A stretch of DNA of 64,000 bases from assembly GCA_964598535.1 (NCBI GenBank), contig CAZRCI010000016.1, positions 47,694 to 111,693 of the forward strand, in the 5' to 3' direction. Shown one piece after another: positions 32,261-42,730 of the stretch. The DNA comes from JALHMI01 sp964598535 (lineage in GTDB: Bacteria; Planctomycetota; Planctomycetia; Pirellulales; PALSA-1355). The notes below the pieces were generated by a model that saw only the letters and a list, made by a program, of their open reading frames with translations, was not told where the DNA came from and did no database searches. Within the stretch, counting starts at the first letter, position 1; each line of letters opens with the position of its first letter. The position numbers were made by a program, and so were the translations under genes.

Positions 32261-32833
32261 TTGTCGGTTCTCTCCAAACCCCGGCGAACTTCAAGGGCGC
32301 CGTTCACACAGGTTGGGAATGGTTCGCTAATAGTTGAACGGCCACCCGATTCACTCGGGCAACGAGACTTGCCACCCTCTGCGCAAACGCGTTTGGCGCA
32401 AGTACGTAAACTAGTGCTCCAGTAGAGTTGCCCCAAAAATAACGATCTGACGGAGCACAACCGTCCATACGGTCGCACGAGAACGGCCCGTCACGAAGCT
32501 CGCTCGCACTTCTACTAGCCTAGGTTGCAACCCGGCCCTGCAACCCCAATCTTCGGATACCCACATATGCGGGAATTCCGCCTATGACGATTACGCGGCG
32601 CGAAGCAAACCTAAGCAATGTCCGGTAGCGAAGTCGCAAAACGGGAAGCCTGGCTCTTTATCTCTGAAAGCGCGTCTCATCTCCTTTCGATGAGCTTGTG
32701 TTCGCCGGAAGTCGCGGGCGGGCGATTTTGACACACAGTGCCCCGCGAACTAGCGTTGCTCAACCGGTTTTCGATCATCCCTGGCCGCTGCCCACTCTCC
32801 GGGCGGTGCTTGCTCATAACACGGAATGTGCCG
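32261..32833. other. Divergent intergenic region, 573 bp
   Basis: Separates the hybrid kinase and the REC-HD-GYP gene. It contains an inverted repeat GTGCTCC (32414-32420) and GGAGCAC (32452-32458) with 31 bp between. No supported gene; short open frames here lack protein-like composition. Confidence 0.55.
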
Positions 32834-33865
32834 ATGCAGGTTCTCGTCGTCGACGACAATCCGATCGCGGTCGATATGCTCGAAAACACGCTCTGCCGCG
32901 CAGGCTATGAAGTGCTGACGGCCAATAGCGGCCGGACGGCCCTAGAGATACTCGACCGCGGCACGTGTCAGTTCGTCATCACCGACTGGGAAATGCCCGA
33001 AATGTCGGGGCTCGAACTGTGTCGGCGAATACGGCATTTGAGCACGCTCAACTACATCTACGTGATTCTACTGACGGCGCGGCATGACGCCTCGGATTCG
33101 ATCGAGGGAATGACCGCCGGGGCCGACGATTTCGTCGTCAAGCCTTTCCAGCCCAGCGAGTTGGTGTTGCGCGTAAAAGCCGGCGAGCGCCTGCTCGCGC
33201 TCGAGACTCGCGAATTGCTGATCTTCGCCCTGGCAAAGCTCGCCGAATCTCGCGACAGCGACACCGGCGCGCATCTGGAACGCGTGCGAACTTATTCACG
33301 GGTCATCGCCGAACATCTCGCGCGGCTCCCCAAGTATCGTGACCAGGTGAACGCCGAATATGTGCGACTGATCTATCTGACAAGTCCGCTACACGACATT
33401 GGCAAGGTGGCCGTGCCCGATCAAATCCTGCTCAAGCCAGGCCCACTCACGGAAGCGGAATTCGAGATCATGAAGACGCACACCTTGCGGGGAGCCGAAA
33501 CGCTGGAAGCCGCGCTCAAACAATATCCCACGGCAAGGTTTCTACGCATGGCCCGCGACATCGCCGCAAGCCATCACGAGTGGTACGACGGCTCGGGATA
33601 CCCGCGCGGTCTGGCCGGCCAGGCGATTCCGCTCTCGGCCAGGATCGTGGCCCTGGCGGACGCCTATGACGCCCTCACCAGCAAACGCGTATACAAGGAT
33701 GCTTTTACGCACGAGAAAGCCCGGGCCGCGGTGCTCAAGGGGCGTGGCACCCACTTCGATCCGGATGTCGTCGACGCGTTCCTGGCGAACGAAGAAAAGT
33801 TCGTGGCCGTGCAACAGTCGCTGGCCGACGAGGCCGAGCCACAAACGGTGCTCATGAAGATCTAA
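32834..33865 (+). CDS. Response regulator with HD-GYP c-di-GMP phosphodiesterase domain
   Basis: 343 residues from ATG 32834 (a GTG two codons earlier is possible; the region before it is not protein-like). Receiver, residues 1-120: VLVVDDNPIAVDM, phospho-Asp in VITDWEMPEMSG near residue 50, KPF. HD-GYP, about 150-330: HLERVRTYSRVIAEHLA, LHDIGKVAVPDQILLKPG (HD near 188), ASHHEWYDGSGYPRGLAGQAIPL split at about 247, ALADAYDALTS. These match active c-di-GMP phosphodiesterases. Probably lowers c-di-GMP in response to phosphorylation, perhaps by the divergent hybrid kinase. Membership is clear; the kinase link is inference. Confidence 0.92.
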   Translation: MQVLVVDDNPIAVDMLENTLCRAGYEVLTANSGRTALEILDRGTCQFVITDWEMPEMSGLELCRRIRHLSTLNYIYVILLTARHDASDSIEGMTAGADDFVVKPFQPSELVLRVKAGERLLALETRELLIFALAKLAESRDSDTGAHLERVRTYSRVIAEHLARLPKYRDQVNAEYVRLIYLTSPLHDIGKVAVPDQILLKPGPLTEAEFEIMKTHTLRGAETLEAALKQYPTARFLRMARDIAASHHEWYDGSGYPRGLAGQAIPLSARIVALADAYDALTSKRVYKDAFTHEKARAAVLKGRGTHFDPDVVDAFLANEEKFVAVQQSLADEAEPQTVLMKI

Positions 33866-34049
33866 GCGGCGTCGAACCCGATCGCCAATCGATTGAAGAT
33901 CGGCCAAATCGGATTCCTACTTGAGCCGGTGCCCACTGAATTTCTCGCATGCGCAGTTTCCCGCGCAGTGCCATGATCAGGTGGTAAACTACACTTGGCC
34001 CACCGCTCGCGCCGCCCCCTCACTTATCACGCCCACCGGAGGAACTGTC

Positions 34050-34376
34050 GTGCGTAATCTAATTCTGGCTGGCTCGTTGGTTCTGGCGGCGTGGGGCACT
34101 GCGGCGCCGGCTCAAGAGGCCGGACCTCCCTGTCAACTTCCAGTCACCAAGGTCTATCGCATTCGGCCGGAGTTTTGCCCTCAGGCATTGGTCCGGATGA
34201 TTCCGGCGGCCGTGGGACCCGCTTGCTGTGGATGCGATTGTGGTCCCTATGGCATTCCACCCATTTATGCCGCGGGATCAAACGTCCTGGTGCGTCAAAC
34301 GCCCGACATGCAAGAACGGGTAGCCGAGTTCCTGGCCGAGTTGGGAGCGCTCGTACCCAACAAGAAAGTGAACTAG
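34050..34376 (+). CDS. Small secreted Cys-rich protein of unknown function
   Basis: 108 residues from GTG 34050 with CGGAGGA 7-8 bases upstream. Signal peptide (NLILAGSLVLAAWGTAAPA) then VTKVYRIRPEFCPQALVRMI, a cysteine cluster ACCGCDCGPYG (residues about 57-66) and the tail GSNVLVRQTPDMQERVAEFLAEL. The tail resembles the short secretin/STN-like repeats (value plus x-TP-x-x-Q-x-x-I/V-A-x-x-L) frequent in planctomycete exported proteins. The CCxCxC cluster suggests metal binding or disulphides. Not assigned to a family. It precedes the glcDEF operon by 102 bp but has no sign of linkage. Confidence 0.7.
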   Translation: MRNLILAGSLVLAAWGTAAPAQEAGPPCQLPVTKVYRIRPEFCPQALVRMIPAAVGPACCGCDCGPYGIPPIYAAGSNVLVRQTPDMQERVAEFLAELGALVPNKKVN

Positions 34377-34418
34377 AACCGATACTGCCCAACGCTTACG
34401 CCGCGGTTTGCGCGGGGC

Positions 34419-34424
34419 TATAAT
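34419..34424 (+). promoter_or_regulatory. -10 box of the glcDEF operon promoter
   Basis: Perfect TATAAT with TTACGC (34396-34401) 17 bp upstream as -35. It would start transcription about 45 bases before the GTG at 34479. Confidence 0.55.
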
Positions 34425-34478
34425 CGACGCCTTATTCGCTTTTCGGCTCAAGCTTTCGTTCGCCCCCCTCGCGCGCTT

Positions 34479-35918
34479 GTGATTTCGCCCACACTGCTTC
34501 CGGTCGCCAACGAACTTCGCCACCTGCTGGGTGACGAAAGCGTGCTTGCTGCGCACTCGGACCTTGTCGTCTACGAATGCGACGGATTCGTAATCGAAAA
34601 AAACTGCCCGGACGTGGTGGTCTTCCCTCGCACGACCGAGGACGTCCAGGCGATTGTGCGCTTGTGCAACGAGCACCAAGTGCCGTTCTTGCCGCGTGGG
34701 GCCGGTACGAGCCTGGCCGGCGGGTGCTTGCCGGTCGGCGGAGGCGTAATGATCGTCTTCACCCGAATGAAGCAGATCCTGGAAATCAACCTGCGCGATC
34801 GCTACGCCGTGGTGCAACCAGGCGTAGTGAATATCTGGCTGACCAATAAGCTCAAAGGGACCGGCTATCACTATGCGCCCGACCCATCCAGCCAGGGGGC
34901 CTGCACGATCGGCGGCAACGTGGCCACGAACTCCGGCGGTCCGCACACGCTCAAGTACGGTGTAACGGTCAACCATACGCTGGGCATCGAGGCCGTGCTT
35001 GCCGACGGCTCCGTCGTGCAATTTGGCGGCCCCGTGGAAGAGAGCCCGGGACTTGACCTTACCGGCGCCCTCGTCGGCAGCGAAGGCACGCTGGCGATCG
35101 TCACCAAGATCTGGGTCCGCCTCACCAAGAATCCCGAGGGGGTGCGAACGCTCCTGGGCGTGTTCGATTCGGTGGACGACGCCACGAACTCGATTAGTGA
35201 GATCATCGGCGCGGGCATCATTCCGGCCGCGCTCGAGATGATGGACCAAGGCATTCTTGCCGCGGTCGAAGCGGCGTTTCACTTTGGTTTTCCGCTCGAC
35301 GCGCAAGCGATCCTATTGATCGAGGTCGACGGCATCGAGGCGGGTCTCGACGCGCAACGCGATCGCATCATCGAGCTGTGTACGAAATGCGGCGCGCGCG
35401 AGGTGCGTCAAGCGCGGGATGCCCAGGAGCGGCTGCTATTGTGGAAGTCTCGCAAGCAGGCGTTTGGCGCCGTGGGACGGCTAAGCCCCAGCTACTGTAC
35501 GCAAGATGGCGTCGTGCCGCGCACGAAGCTACCGCACATCCTGCGGCGAATCACCGAAATCAGCGGCAAGTACGGTATCCGGATCGTCAATGTGTTTCAC
35601 GCCGGCGACGGAAACATCCACCCGATTCTGCTGTTCGACGAGCGCGATGCCGAGCAAGTGTCGCGCGTGCTCAAGGCGAGCGACGAGATCCTCGAAGAAT
35701 GTATCGCCAGCGGAGGCAGCGTCACCGGCGAACATGGCATCGGCGTCGAGAAGATCAATTTCATGAACAAATTGTTCAACGACGATGATCTGGCCGCGAT
35801 GGGACGGCTTCGCGCGGCATTCAATCCCGAGGGCCGCTTGAGCCCGGCAAAAATGTTGCCCACGGCCGGGGCTTGTGGGCTCGAGCAGATCCACCCCGGC
35901 CGCCGCGCGGCAATGTAA
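34479..35918 (+). CDS. glcD: FAD-binding oxidase subunit GlcD (glycolate or D-lactate dehydrogenase)
   Basis: 479 residues, GTG start. It is the catalytic flavoprotein of the glycolate oxidase complex: VVVFPRTTEDVQAIVRLC, the FAD loop PFLPRGAGTSLAGGCLP, PSSQGACTIGGNVATNSGGP, and GALVGSEGTLAIVTKIW. The C-terminal FAD-oxidase domain has VFHAGDGNIHPILLFDERD and SGGSVTGEHGIGVEK with metal/substrate His residues. Followed by glcE (14 bp) and glcF (29 bp), forming a glcDEF operon. The substrate could be glycolate or D-lactate. Membrane-associated in relatives. Confidence 0.92.
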   Translation: MISPTLLPVANELRHLLGDESVLAAHSDLVVYECDGFVIEKNCPDVVVFPRTTEDVQAIVRLCNEHQVPFLPRGAGTSLAGGCLPVGGGVMIVFTRMKQILEINLRDRYAVVQPGVVNIWLTNKLKGTGYHYAPDPSSQGACTIGGNVATNSGGPHTLKYGVTVNHTLGIEAVLADGSVVQFGGPVEESPGLDLTGALVGSEGTLAIVTKIWVRLTKNPEGVRTLLGVFDSVDDATNSISEIIGAGIIPAALEMMDQGILAAVEAAFHFGFPLDAQAILLIEVDGIEAGLDAQRDRIIELCTKCGAREVRQARDAQERLLLWKSRKQAFGAVGRLSPSYCTQDGVVPRTKLPHILRRITEISGKYGIRIVNVFHAGDGNIHPILLFDERDAEQVSRVLKASDEILEECIASGGSVTGEHGIGVEKINFMNKLFNDDDLAAMGRLRAAFNPEGRLSPAKMLPTAGACGLEQIHPGRRAAM

Positions 35919-35932
35919 GGGGGACGCGCCCG

Positions 35933-37201
35933 ATGACGAAAGCCAAGTCCACTTCGATCGCGGCCCAGCCGCTGCCGCTCGCCGAAACCCGCACGCCCGC
36001 CGACCAGGCCGAGCTGGCGACCATCCTGGCCGAGGCATGCGCGCAGAACACCGCGATCTATCCGATCGGCGGGAGCACGAGCCTCGACTACGGATATCCG
36101 CCGAGCAAGCCCGGCGCCGGAGCGATCCTTACCGAGCTGAATCGCGTGATCGACTATCCGGCGCGGGATATGACCGTCACCGTCGAAGCTGGCATCACGC
36201 TCGACGCACTGGCCCAAGTGCTATCCGCCGAGCGGCAATGCCTGCCAGTGGAAGGCGCACAACCGCACGTTGCCACGCTGGGCGGACTGATGGCCACGGC
36301 TTGGAGCGGACCGCGTCGCTATGGTTGCGGTACGATGCGCGACTATGTGATCGGCGTGACCGCCGTCGACGCGCGCGGCGTGGTTTTCAAAGCGGGCGGT
36401 CGCGTGGTGAAGAATGTCGCCGGCTACGATTTCTGCAAGCTGCTCACCGGTTCTCTGGGGACGCTTGGCGTCATCTCTCAAATCACGCTCAAGACGCGGC
36501 CCCTGCCCGAGCGGTCGGCGCTGTTGGCGTGTGAGCTCAAAGACCTGGAGCAAGCGGAACGGCTGCTCGCCGGTATCATCGCTTCGCGCACTACGCCGGC
36601 GGCAATCGAGCTACTCGCCGGGCCCATGTGGCGTGAGCATCCCAGCCTGAGGTTACTCACCGCCGGCAGCATTGGCCGCCTGGTCGTCGGGCTAGAAGGC
36701 ACCGGCGCCGAAGTCGATTGGATGCTCGGCCAGCTCGCCGCGGAATGGCGCGAGCTGGGAGTTTCGAGCGCGCACGTCGTGGTTGACGAGGCCGCAAACG
36801 CACTTTGGGAAACGCTACGCGAGTTCTCGGCCTTTCCGGACATGCCCCTGGTGCTGAAGACGACCGTGCTGCCAAGTCGCGTGACCGAATACGTCCGGCT
36901 GGTGCAAGAGTTCGACGCCGACGTTTCGATTCAGGCCCATGCCGGCAATGGTATCGTAATCGCGAGGTTCGAGCGGTTTACACCTGGGGATATCACCGCG
37001 GTGCTATTGGGGCGGCTGCGGCCCGCCGCACAGCTTTGCGGCGGTAACGCAGTGGTGCTGTCGAGCAATCTCGACGGCTGGACACGGGGGGCCTGGTGGG
37101 GAAGCTTTGGCCAGGCCGCGCCGTGGATGCAGAAAGTCAAACACCAATTCGACCCGGGCAACCTGCTCAATCCTGGCCGCTTCGCCTACGATAGTGAGTA
37201 A
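35933..37201 (+). CDS. glcE: FAD-binding subunit GlcE
   Basis: 422 residues from ATG 35933 (AAGGGGG 9 bases upstream), chosen over an in-frame ATG at 35873 inside glcD. FAD-binding domain without the full catalytic C-terminus of GlcD: AIYPIGGSTSLDYGYPPSKPG, VTVEAGITLDALAQVL, THATLGGLMATAWSGPRRYG-like (PHVATLGGLMATAWSGPRRY here), VKNVAGYDFCKLLTGSLGTLG. The end QFDPGNLLNPGRF is typical. Works with GlcD and GlcF in one membrane-associated complex. Confidence 0.9.
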   Translation: MTKAKSTSIAAQPLPLAETRTPADQAELATILAEACAQNTAIYPIGGSTSLDYGYPPSKPGAGAILTELNRVIDYPARDMTVTVEAGITLDALAQVLSAERQCLPVEGAQPHVATLGGLMATAWSGPRRYGCGTMRDYVIGVTAVDARGVVFKAGGRVVKNVAGYDFCKLLTGSLGTLGVISQITLKTRPLPERSALLACELKDLEQAERLLAGIIASRTTPAAIELLAGPMWREHPSLRLLTAGSIGRLVVGLEGTGAEVDWMLGQLAAEWRELGVSSAHVVVDEAANALWETLREFSAFPDMPLVLKTTVLPSRVTEYVRLVQEFDADVSIQAHAGNGIVIARFERFTPGDITAVLLGRLRPAAQLCGGNAVVLSSNLDGWTRGAWWGSFGQAAPWMQKVKHQFDPGNLLNPGRFAYDSE

Positions 37202-37230
37202 ACGGGCCGCGTCCCGCCCATCGAGCAACC

Positions 37231-38553
<1,323 letters not shown>

Positions 38554-38644
38554 TGTCGCTGGCCCGGCAACGGCAAGCTTCGCGCCCGTCGCCTGCCGAG
38601 CAATGTGCGTCAGCGCTTCGTCCGATCATGCAGGAGAACTCACC

Positions 38645-39203
38645 ATGACCTCGCTCGATGTCATCCGCTTCTTGCATCAGCATCGGATGTGGGTCAATCG
38701 CATGCTGCTCGATGCGGCGGCCGTACTACCGCCTGAGAGACTGCGAACGCCGTATGCAATCGGCCAGGGAACGATCTGGCGCTCGCTCGTGCATATGTAT
38801 GCCGCCGAATGGGTTTGGCTGGCGACGCTCCGCGGTGATGAAAGTCCCGTACTTCCCGGCGACCGGCCGGATGGACTTCCGGGAAATCAAGAGCGACGCG
38901 GCGGCATTGCTTCGCTCGCCGAGTTACGTGCCGCTTGGACCGCGGTGGACGCCGGTTGGTAAAGATTATCTCGAAGCTCTCTCGGAGAACGACCTAACGA
39001 CGCCGGTCTACAAGATCTCGAGCCTACAACGAACACGGCAGGGCTGCCAACAAGCGGACGTTCTATTGCATGTTTGCACGCATGCCCACTATACGGCGGC
39101 CCAAGTGGTTAATATGCTGCGGCAATCTGGCGCGGCGTCGCTCCCCGACCCCATGCTGATCAGCTTGGCGCGGGCCGAGTTCCAAGCCGGTTCCGCGTCG
39201 TGA
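38645..39203 (+). pseudogene. DinB-family protein gene, frameshifted
   Basis: ATG 38645 has AGGAG 8 bases upstream. The first frame reads 105 residues (FLHQHRMWVNRMLLDAAAVLP, LVHMYAAEWVWLATLRGDE, LAELRAAWTAVDAGW) and stops at TAA 38960. The rest of the family's protein continues directly in another frame to TGA 39201: KDYLEALSENDLTTPVYKIS, LLHVCTHAHYTAAQVVNMLR (the DinB H-x3-H helix). A one-base gain (or two-base loss) around 38957-38962 joins both halves exactly after TGG. DinB proteins are four-helix metal-binding proteins, some thiol-dependent enzymes. It could be a true pseudogene, a sequencing error, or a +1 frameshift at TGG-TAA. The gene downstream begins 44 bp later. Confidence 0.82.
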
Positions 39204-39247
39204 ACCGTCGCCAGACCGCGAACACTGCAACCTGGAGAAACATCGCT

Positions 39248-40291
39248 ATGATTCGAGTGGGCATCGCCGGCATCGGCTTCATGGGCATGATCCATTACCT
39301 CGCCTATCAAAAGCTGCGAGGCGTCAAGGTCGTGGCCCTCTGCGAAACGCAACGCGAGCGACTCGATGGAGACTGGCGGGCAATCAAAGGCAACTTTGGA
39401 CCTGCCGGAACGATGATGGATCTTTCGGGCATTGCCAAGTACGAGAACCTGGACGAGATGCTCGCCGATGCGAAGGTCGACGTGGTCGATGTGTGCCTGC
39501 CGCCCGCGGCGCATGCTTCCGTGGCGATCAAGGCTTTCAAGGCCGGCAAGCATGTGTTCAGCGAGAAGCCGATCTCGCTTACCGCCGCGGACGCCACGAA
39601 GATGGTCAAAGCCGCGGATGCGGCGGGCAAACAACTGCTGATCGGGCAGGTGCTGCCGTTCTTTCCTGAGTATGCGTTTGCCTATCGCGCGGCCACCAGC
39701 GGCAAATATGGCCGGCTGCTGGGCGGACACTTCAAGCGAATCATTTCCGACCCGCAGTGGCTGAAGGACTTTTACGATCCGGCAAAGGTTGGCGGGCCGA
39801 TGCTCGATCTGCACGTGCACGACGCGCATTACATCCGCCTGCTGTTCGGCATGCCCCGATCGGTAACGACGAGCGGGCGAATGCGCGGCGAAGTGGCCGA
39901 GTATTTCGTGTCGCAATTCGCGTTCCACGATCCTCGCCTGGTCGTGAGCGCACAGAGCGGCGTCATTCACCAGCAAGGGCGCGGTTTCTCGGCTGGCTTT
40001 GAAATCCATCTGGAAAAAGCCACCCTGCTGTATGACTTCTCGGTGATCGACGGTAAACCGGAGCTGGCCGTTCCGTTGACCGTGCTCCGCGCGGATGGCA
40101 AGGTCGAACGTCCTGTCATGGCCAGCAGCGACCCGGTCGATGCGTTTGTGGCCGAGCTGGCCGAGGCGGCCAAATCGTTCAAAAACAGTCGGCCCTCGGC
40201 GCTGCTGGATGGCCAGCTTGCCCGCGACGCGGTCTTGCTGTGCCACAAGCAAACCGAGTCGATTCGCAAGCGGCGATCCGTGAACGTCTAG
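39248..40291 (+). CDS. Gfo/Idh/MocA family oxidoreductase
   Basis: 347 residues from ATG 39248 (GGAG 12 bases upstream); an in-frame start at 39200 overlaps the DinB stop. N-terminal Rossmann: VGIAGIGFMGMIHYLAY (GxGxxG), VVALCETQRERL, VVDVCLPPAAHASVAIKAFK, and the signature FSEKPISLTAADATKMV (catalytic Lys in EKP). The C-terminal domain has GGPMLDLHVHDAHYIRLLFG, matching the family's D-x-x-x-H active-site residues. NAD(P)-dependent sugar or cyclitol oxidoreductase; substrate unknown. Probably the end of its transcript. Confidence 0.9.
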   Translation: MIRVGIAGIGFMGMIHYLAYQKLRGVKVVALCETQRERLDGDWRAIKGNFGPAGTMMDLSGIAKYENLDEMLADAKVDVVDVCLPPAAHASVAIKAFKAGKHVFSEKPISLTAADATKMVKAADAAGKQLLIGQVLPFFPEYAFAYRAATSGKYGRLLGGHFKRIISDPQWLKDFYDPAKVGGPMLDLHVHDAHYIRLLFGMPRSVTTSGRMRGEVAEYFVSQFAFHDPRLVVSAQSGVIHQQGRGFSAGFEIHLEKATLLYDFSVIDGKPELAVPLTVLRADGKVERPVMASSDPVDAFVAELAEAAKSFKNSRPSALLDGQLARDAVLLCHKQTESIRKRRSVNV

Positions 40292-40812
40292 CAGTCCTCC
40301 CCCCTGCGCGGCGCACTCGCTGGGGCGCTCGCTATCACAGGACACTTTGCGGCGCTCTGTCGATCCGGCAAAATGGCTGCCAAGCCCCTTCGGCTTGGGC
40401 CAACCTGGAGGTCTCGTCGCCGGCCGTTTTCATCGGCCGCACCCCGTGTCCAGTGCGCGCATCGCGTGTATTCGGTGCCAGCCGCACGCCGTGCAAACTG
40501 TGATTTCTTGGCCGTAAATGCTACGCCCGTCGCGTTGTGCACACCGTTGTGACGGGTATGCCGGTTATGCCGTCGCGGCGCTTCGAAAATCTTTGCCACG
40601 GTTTTTTGACCATCGCGAAATCGTGACCTATAGTGGTTTTGGCCGGTGCTTTGTAGACCCACCCCGCACGGCTGCGTGTTTGATTTCGACAACACGAGCG
40701 ACAGCGAGACTCGTGCGAGTTCGGTCTTTATTGCCTGAAGCACCGGTTCTCAATTCGCCACTCCGCTCCCCAGCGGTGCCCCCTCGCAAGACGCATGACA
40801 ACGGAAGGCCCC
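40292..40812. other. Intergenic region, 521 bp, with the S41 protease promoter
   Basis: No gene supported. Contains the good promoter at 40606-40634, leaving a leader of about 170 bases before the start. No stable structure recognised in the leader. Confidence 0.6.
40606..40634 (+). promoter_or_regulatory. Sigma-70-type promoter of the S41 protease gene
   Basis: TTGACC (40606-40611), 17-bp spacer, TATAGT (40629-40634). Confidence 0.6.
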
Positions 40813-42462
40813 ATGCAAAAGCTTAGCCAGCGGTGGTTACTTCTTGCGCTCGTTTTGGTCTCCTTGGCCAACGCAACCATTGCGCCTCGAGCGCTGGCTC
40901 AGACCTCGGTTCAGATCGCTCCCCAGCGGTCCGTCGCGGAGATCGATACGGTCATCGAACGCGCGAATCGGCTGGAATCCGAGCAACGATGGGGCGAAGC
41001 GCTCTCGATCTATGAAGAAGCGCTGCGCGATCACCCCAACCACGCGGCCTTGGGCAACCGTCATAATCTCGCCAAGATTCACTACGATCTGACGCGGCGT
41101 TACAACGACGCCAGCTTCATCCGCTCGGTTCGCAGCCTCGACGAACGGCAAGCGCTGAATATGTACTCGGAAGTCTTGGTCAAGGTGGAAACACACTATG
41201 TCGCGACACCCAACTGGAACAACCTGGTCGGCCGTGGCACGCAGGATCTACAAATCGCGCTCTACCAGCCGAAGTTCGCCAGCCAGCACCTTGCCGGCAA
41301 GTCGCGCGGCGAGCTCGAAGAGTTCTCGGCTGCGATCGGCCGCTGGCAGTCCAGCCGCGACGTTCAAACTCGGCAGCAAGCAATCGACACGGTCGCCGCG
41401 GTGGCCAACTTCGCCGAGCAGCGGCTGGGAATCCCCCGCTCCGCCACGACGTTGGAATACACGTGTGCCGCGATCGGGGCCCTCGACGCCTACTCGGCGT
41501 TCCTCACCAGCGACCAATTGACCGACGTCTATTCGCAGATCGAGGGCAACTTCGTGGGGCTCGGCATCGAGCTCAAAGCCGACGGCGGCGCGCTGCTAAT
41601 CGTCGATGTGATCTCGGGCAGCCCGGCCGCGAGAGCCGGCCTTCGTAAGAACGAACGCATCATTGAAGTCGACGGGCAGGCCACCGCGAAGTTCTCGACC
41701 GATCAGGCCGCCGATCTGCTGCAAGGCCCCGAGGGAAGTGTCGCACAAGTCGTCGTGCAAAACGACGCCGGACAAACGCGCCGCTTGTCGGTGCGCCGCG
41801 AGCACGTCGAGGTACCCAGCGTGGACGACGTCAAGATCGTCGACCGCGATTTTGGAATCGGCTATCTGAAGCTCACCTGCTTCCAGAAGACCACCAGCCG
41901 CGACCTGGACGCGGCGTTGTGGAAGCTCCATCGCGAAGGCATGCGGAGCCTGATCATCGATCTGCGACGCAATCCTGGCGGGCTGCTCACGGCGAGTGTC
42001 GAGGTCGCCGACAAGTTCGTCGACGAGGGCGTGATCGTCTCCACCCGGGGTCGCAGCCCACTGGAAGACTACAATTACACCGCGCATCGCGCCGGCACCT
42101 GGCGGGTTCCGCTGGTGGTACTGATCGATAGTGAGAGCGCCAGCGCCAGTGAGATTTTTGCCGGTGCGATTCGCGACCACCGCCGCGGCACCATCGTCGG
42201 CCAACGCAGCTATGGTAAAGGGTCTGTCCAGGGAATCTTCCCGCTGTCGATCGCCGGCTCGGGCGTGCGGCTTACGACGGCCAAGTTCTACTCGCCGGGC
42301 GGACACCCGATCAACCTGGTGGGGGTTACGCCGGATATCGCCGTGCAAACCGTAGCCAGGCCGACGGCCGATGGCGCGCTGGATGCCGCGAGCGAGTTGC
42401 TCTCGGACAGCGTGCTGAACGCCGGCATCCAAGCCGCCCGCCGCCAGACGGCCCAGCGGTAA
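40813..42462 (+). CDS. S41 C-terminal processing peptidase with N-terminal helical region
   Basis: 549 residues from ATG 40813 (GGAAGG 5 bases upstream, so preferred to ATG 40795). Signal peptide (LLLALVLVSLANATIAPRALA). Residues about 45-75 look like a TPR-type helix pair (RLESEQRWGEALSIYEEALRDHPNHAAL split over two helices). A PDZ domain at about 247-330 (GNFVGLGIELKADGGALLIV, AARAGLRKNERIIEVDG). Tail-specific protease domain: GYLKLTCFQKTTSRDL, IIDLRRNPGGLL, catalytic Ser in ESASASEIFAGAI near 441, Lys in SYGKGSVQGIF near 470. Periplasmic processing or quality control protease. Second S41 protease lies at 53.9 kb. Confidence 0.92.
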   Translation: MQKLSQRWLLLALVLVSLANATIAPRALAQTSVQIAPQRSVAEIDTVIERANRLESEQRWGEALSIYEEALRDHPNHAALGNRHNLAKIHYDLTRRYNDASFIRSVRSLDERQALNMYSEVLVKVETHYVATPNWNNLVGRGTQDLQIALYQPKFASQHLAGKSRGELEEFSAAIGRWQSSRDVQTRQQAIDTVAAVANFAEQRLGIPRSATTLEYTCAAIGALDAYSAFLTSDQLTDVYSQIEGNFVGLGIELKADGGALLIVDVISGSPAARAGLRKNERIIEVDGQATAKFSTDQAADLLQGPEGSVAQVVVQNDAGQTRRLSVRREHVEVPSVDDVKIVDRDFGIGYLKLTCFQKTTSRDLDAALWKLHREGMRSLIIDLRRNPGGLLTASVEVADKFVDEGVIVSTRGRSPLEDYNYTAHRAGTWRVPLVVLIDSESASASEIFAGAIRDHRRGTIVGQRSYGKGSVQGIFPLSIAGSGVRLTTAKFYSPGGHPINLVGVTPDIAVQTVARPTADGALDAASELLSDSVLNAGIQAARRQTAQR

Positions 42463-42517
42463 AGCTTCGCCTGCGATGGGTTTCAACCGCGAATCCCCGT
42501 GACAGGACGCCACGTTC

Positions 42518-42557
42518 AAACCCAGGGGAAACATCTCCCCTGGGTTTTACGTTTTTT
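42518..42557 (+). terminator. Rho-independent terminator after the S41 protease gene
   Basis: Perfect 12-bp stem AAACCCAGGGGA pairing with TCCCCTGGGTTT around a 6-nt loop, followed by TTTTACGTTTTTTT. Confidence 0.92.
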
Positions 42558-42730
42558 TGTCAGTGACACGGGACGCCCCCCCCTGCCCTCGATCTCCCGC
42601 CGAACCCGAGGAATTGCTTCCACCTGGCCCGAAGACGGGCTAGGATGATGCTCTTGAGAGTCGAGGCCGCGACCGTCGGCCGTGGCCCCCTCGACGATTG
42701 TATTGGACGTATCGGAGTGCAAAGCGCACG

